Origin: Myxococcus stipitatus DSM 14675 | Lineage (GTDB): Bacteria; Myxococcota; Myxococcia; Myxococcales; Myxococcaceae | NCBI RefSeq assembly: GCF_000331735.1 | Contig: NC_020126.1 | Coordinates: forward strand, 930,001 to 994,000 | Length of the DNA stretch: 64,000 bases | Direction of reading: 5' to 3' | In this document: in pieces, positions 62,370 through 64,000 of the stretch | How the letters are laid out: every line of letters begins with the position of its first letter | Numbering within the stretch: the stretch's first letter is position 1 | Position numbers and translations under genes: made by a program | Notes under the pieces: model-generated | Told to the model about the DNA's origin: nothing | Database searches by the model: none | What the model saw: only the letters and a program-made list of their open reading frames with translations

Positions 62370-62987
62370 ATGAGAGCGACCTCCCTTCCCATTCCTCCCG
62401 TGGTGTTCCACGTCCTGGCGCTGGTGTTCTTTGGCGGCTGTGCGGCGTGGCTCGTCCAGGAATCGCAGATGTTGGGAGGCCGCCGAGGGTGGATGGCGGT
62501 GGCCGTCGCGGTGGCCTCGGTGGGGGCCGCGCTCCTGTCGCTTTCGACGTTGGTGGCGCTCCTGCGGGCTCGGGCCCTGGTGGTGTTGGGTATCCGGGCG
62601 CCGGTGGGGGCCTATCTCCAAGCGCTCGCGGTGGTGGGGTTGCTCGTGCTCCTGGGCGTGCACCTGGTGTACTCGGGGACGCGGCCCGCGCTGGGCAGCT
62701 TCTGTCTGGGGTTGGCGGTGTGGCTGGGGGCGCTGGGCCTGCACCTGGTGCCCGGGCTGTATCTCGCGCAGGACGGTTTCATCGACCTGTTGGGCAGGCG
62801 CACGCGCTTCTCGGAGCTGGAGTGGTTCTCGCTCCAGAAGGGCGAAGGTGCGCCGCCGCGCCTGGTGCTCCAGGTGGGACGGGGCACGAGCCTGCGGCTG
62901 GAGGCGCGGCTGACGCAGGACGCGGTGGAGGGGGTGAAGGGGCGGCTCATCCAGGCGGGACTGTCCGCCAGGACGCAGGGGCGCTGA
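62370..62987 (+). CDS. Membrane protein with C-terminal PH-like domain
   Basis: 205 aa. Four membrane helices (about 8-28, 40-64, 80-103, 108-130) are followed by a soluble beta-rich tail (GFIDLLGRRTRFSELEWFSL, PRLVLQVGRGTSLRLEARL) resembling bacterial PH domains. Function unknown. 52 bp behind the regulator on the same strand. Confidence 0.6.
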   Translation: MRATSLPIPPVVFHVLALVFFGGCAAWLVQESQMLGGRRGWMAVAVAVASVGAALLSLSTLVALLRARALVVLGIRAPVGAYLQALAVVGLLVLLGVHLVYSGTRPALGSFCLGLAVWLGALGLHLVPGLYLAQDGFIDLLGRRTRFSELEWFSLQKGEGAPPRLVLQVGRGTSLRLEARLTQDAVEGVKGRLIQAGLSARTQGR

Positions 62988-62990
62988 GCG

Positions 62991-63557
62991 CTACTTCTCC
63001 TTCCACGGGTCTCCGCCCACGCCGAAGGCGACGAGGTGGAAGGGGTCCTCTCCGCTCAGGTTCACCAGCCCGAGTCCCGGCACGGCGGCGGACCACTCCG
63101 CGGTGGTGCCTCCTGGGAAGGAGTACTCCATCACCTCCAGGACCTTTCCCGAGACTGTCACTGTCTTCTTCTGGAGGAAGCGCCCCTGTCGTCGGGTGGA
63201 TGTCTCGTCCTGGAACGGACGGGAGGTGTCGCGAGGCTTCTCGCCTGGGAGCGTTGCGCGCACCAGCAGGAGACTGCTGGCGCTGAAACGTTCGCCCTCG
63301 ACGAGGAATTGGATGGAGGTGCGCCCCAGGGAGGGAACCTCCACCACCAGGTCGAACCATCGGCCGCGCTTGCCTTGGTGGCGTCCGGGTGCGCCCACCT
63401 TGATGATGAAGCGCGCGGGGCCGTCCGAGGAGACCGCCTCATAGCGGGCCCAGCCTCCCTCGCGCACCACGAGGGGCAGCTCGGGCAGCCCTTGCGGCGA
63501 GGCCACCTGGGATTGCAGCAACAAGGCAAGCAGCGAGAGCAGGGCGGTTCCCATCAT
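62991..63557 (-). CDS. Secreted protein of unknown function
   Basis: 188 aa with signal peptide MMGTALLSLLALLLQSQVAS. AAGGA lies upstream of the ATGATG start. Beta-rich with no motif I recognise (LVVREGGWARYEAVSSDGPA, FDLVVEVPSLGRTSIQFLVE, VMEYSFPGGTTAEWSAAVPG). The WARYE and EYSFPGG patterns resemble periplasmic proteins of myxobacteria that follow modified lipids or proteins, but this is only an impression. It diverges from the lipoprotein gene that follows. Confidence 0.6.
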   Translation of the reverse strand: MMGTALLSLLALLLQSQVASPQGLPELPLVVREGGWARYEAVSSDGPARFIIKVGAPGRHQGKRGRWFDLVVEVPSLGRTSIQFLVEGERFSASSLLLVRATLPGEKPRDTSRPFQDETSTRRQGRFLQKKTVTVSGKVLEVMEYSFPGGTTAEWSAAVPGLGLVNLSGEDPFHLVAFGVGGDPWKEK

Positions 63558-63616
63558 CGTCGTCCTTTTCGTGGAGGGCTTCGGCAAACCCAGACATGCC
63601 CTGATAGGATTGCGCC

Positions 63617-64000
63617 ATGCCCCGCCTCTCCACCGTCCTGGGTGTGTCGTTCCTGCTGGCCGCCGCATGCACCGACTCGCGGCGTGGTGAGAAGGACGCG
63701 GGCGCCGAGCTCGGCCTGGTTCCGCTGCCGCCTGTCGCGCCGCCCGACACCTCGCGCGCCGTCGAGGAAGACGCGGGGACGCTGGCGCCAGATGCACCTG
63801 TCGTCGTGGACCCGTCCCGACTTCAGGAGGCTCGGGCGCTGATTCCCGCGCCGCTGCTGTATGGCGAGTGGCGCCCTGTCGTGGGCACCTGGGTGGAATA
63901 CGATGTCATCCAGCACGAGCACCTGGCGCGCCTGCGGGTGGCGCTGGTGGGCGAGTCGAAGCGGCGGGATGGCACGACGCTGTACCAACTGGAAATCGAG
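63617..64000 (+). CDS. Lipoprotein, 5' part (continues past window end)
   Basis: 128 residues visible, open to the edge. Signal peptide MPRLSTVLGVSFLLAAAC with lipobox Cys at 18, an acidic Pro-rich linker, then the start of a folded domain (LLYGEWRPVVGTWVEYDVIQ). VGTWVEYDV is similar in kind to GGWARYEAV of the divergent gene, so the two may be distant paralogues placed back to back. Confidence 0.65.
   Translation, partial: MPRLSTVLGVSFLLAAACTDSRRGEKDAGAELGLVPLPPVAPPDTSRAVEEDAGTLAPDAPVVVDPSRLQEARALIPAPLLYGEWRPVVGTWVEYDVIQHEHLARLRVALVGESKRRDGTTLYQLEIE

Overview
The window reads as chromosome of a myxobacterium, most likely Myxococcaceae (Myxococcus, Pyxidicoccus or Corallococcus type). It is about 70% GC with strongly GC-biased third codon positions. 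It carries a MYXO-CTERM-like protein tail, many secreted proteins and lipoproteins, several alternative sigma factors, and a collagen-degrading nutrient module typical of a predator or scavenger. The organism call is inference from these traits; no rRNA is present.

Layout. 1-12.6 kb: a secreted MYXO-CTERM protein cut by the window edge, a repeat-containing membrane protein, an unusual MerR-VIT-VWA fusion with its own promoter and operator, a DUF2721 protein, a tightly overlapped glycosyltransferase/NfeD/slipin operon, a small lipoprotein, an amidohydrolase and an NhaR-like regulator. 12.6-20.4 kb: an RpoH-like sigma factor, tRNA-Phe with promoter and terminator, then a sulfur/thiol stress locus (ECF sigma, zinc anti-sigma, CcdA-thioredoxin fusion, rhodanese lipoprotein, SoxB-like hydrolase, ETHE1-type persulfide dioxygenase, YeiH-type exporter). 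Three promoters of identical architecture (GGGAACTT-N15-GTGTCC) drive parts of it. 20.4-28.1 kb: a defence-like block on the minus strand, with a HIT-PLD-helicase-S24 fusion followed by McrB- and McrC-like genes.

28.3-44.9 kb: mixed housekeeping and surface genes: an M16 protease pair (active plus inactive), two tandem paralogous lipoproteins with shared upstream repeats, a DUF1615 lipoprotein, a Cys-cluster protein, an acyl-CoA dehydrogenase, a serine hydrolase and an ankyrin-SMI1 protein. 44.9-48.2 kb: an unstable accessory stretch. It holds ten copies of a 23-bp repeat with long alternating purine-pyrimidine runs, a predicted small RNA with consensus promoter and terminator, a 33-bp direct repeat exactly 400 bp apart, two decayed IS5-type transposase remnants, and a frameshifted gene.

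48.2-64 kb: a second ECF sigma factor, a 7TM chemoreceptor, an M28 peptidase, then a complete trans-4-hydroxy-L-proline catabolic operon (epimerase, three-subunit D-hydroxyproline dehydrogenase, deaminase, 2-oxoglutarate semialdehyde dehydrogenase). It converges on a secreted M9 collagenase, which is divergent from a PAS-AraC regulator. Together these can cut collagen outside the cell and convert its hydroxyproline to 2-oxoglutarate. Three small genes close the window, the last cut by the edge.
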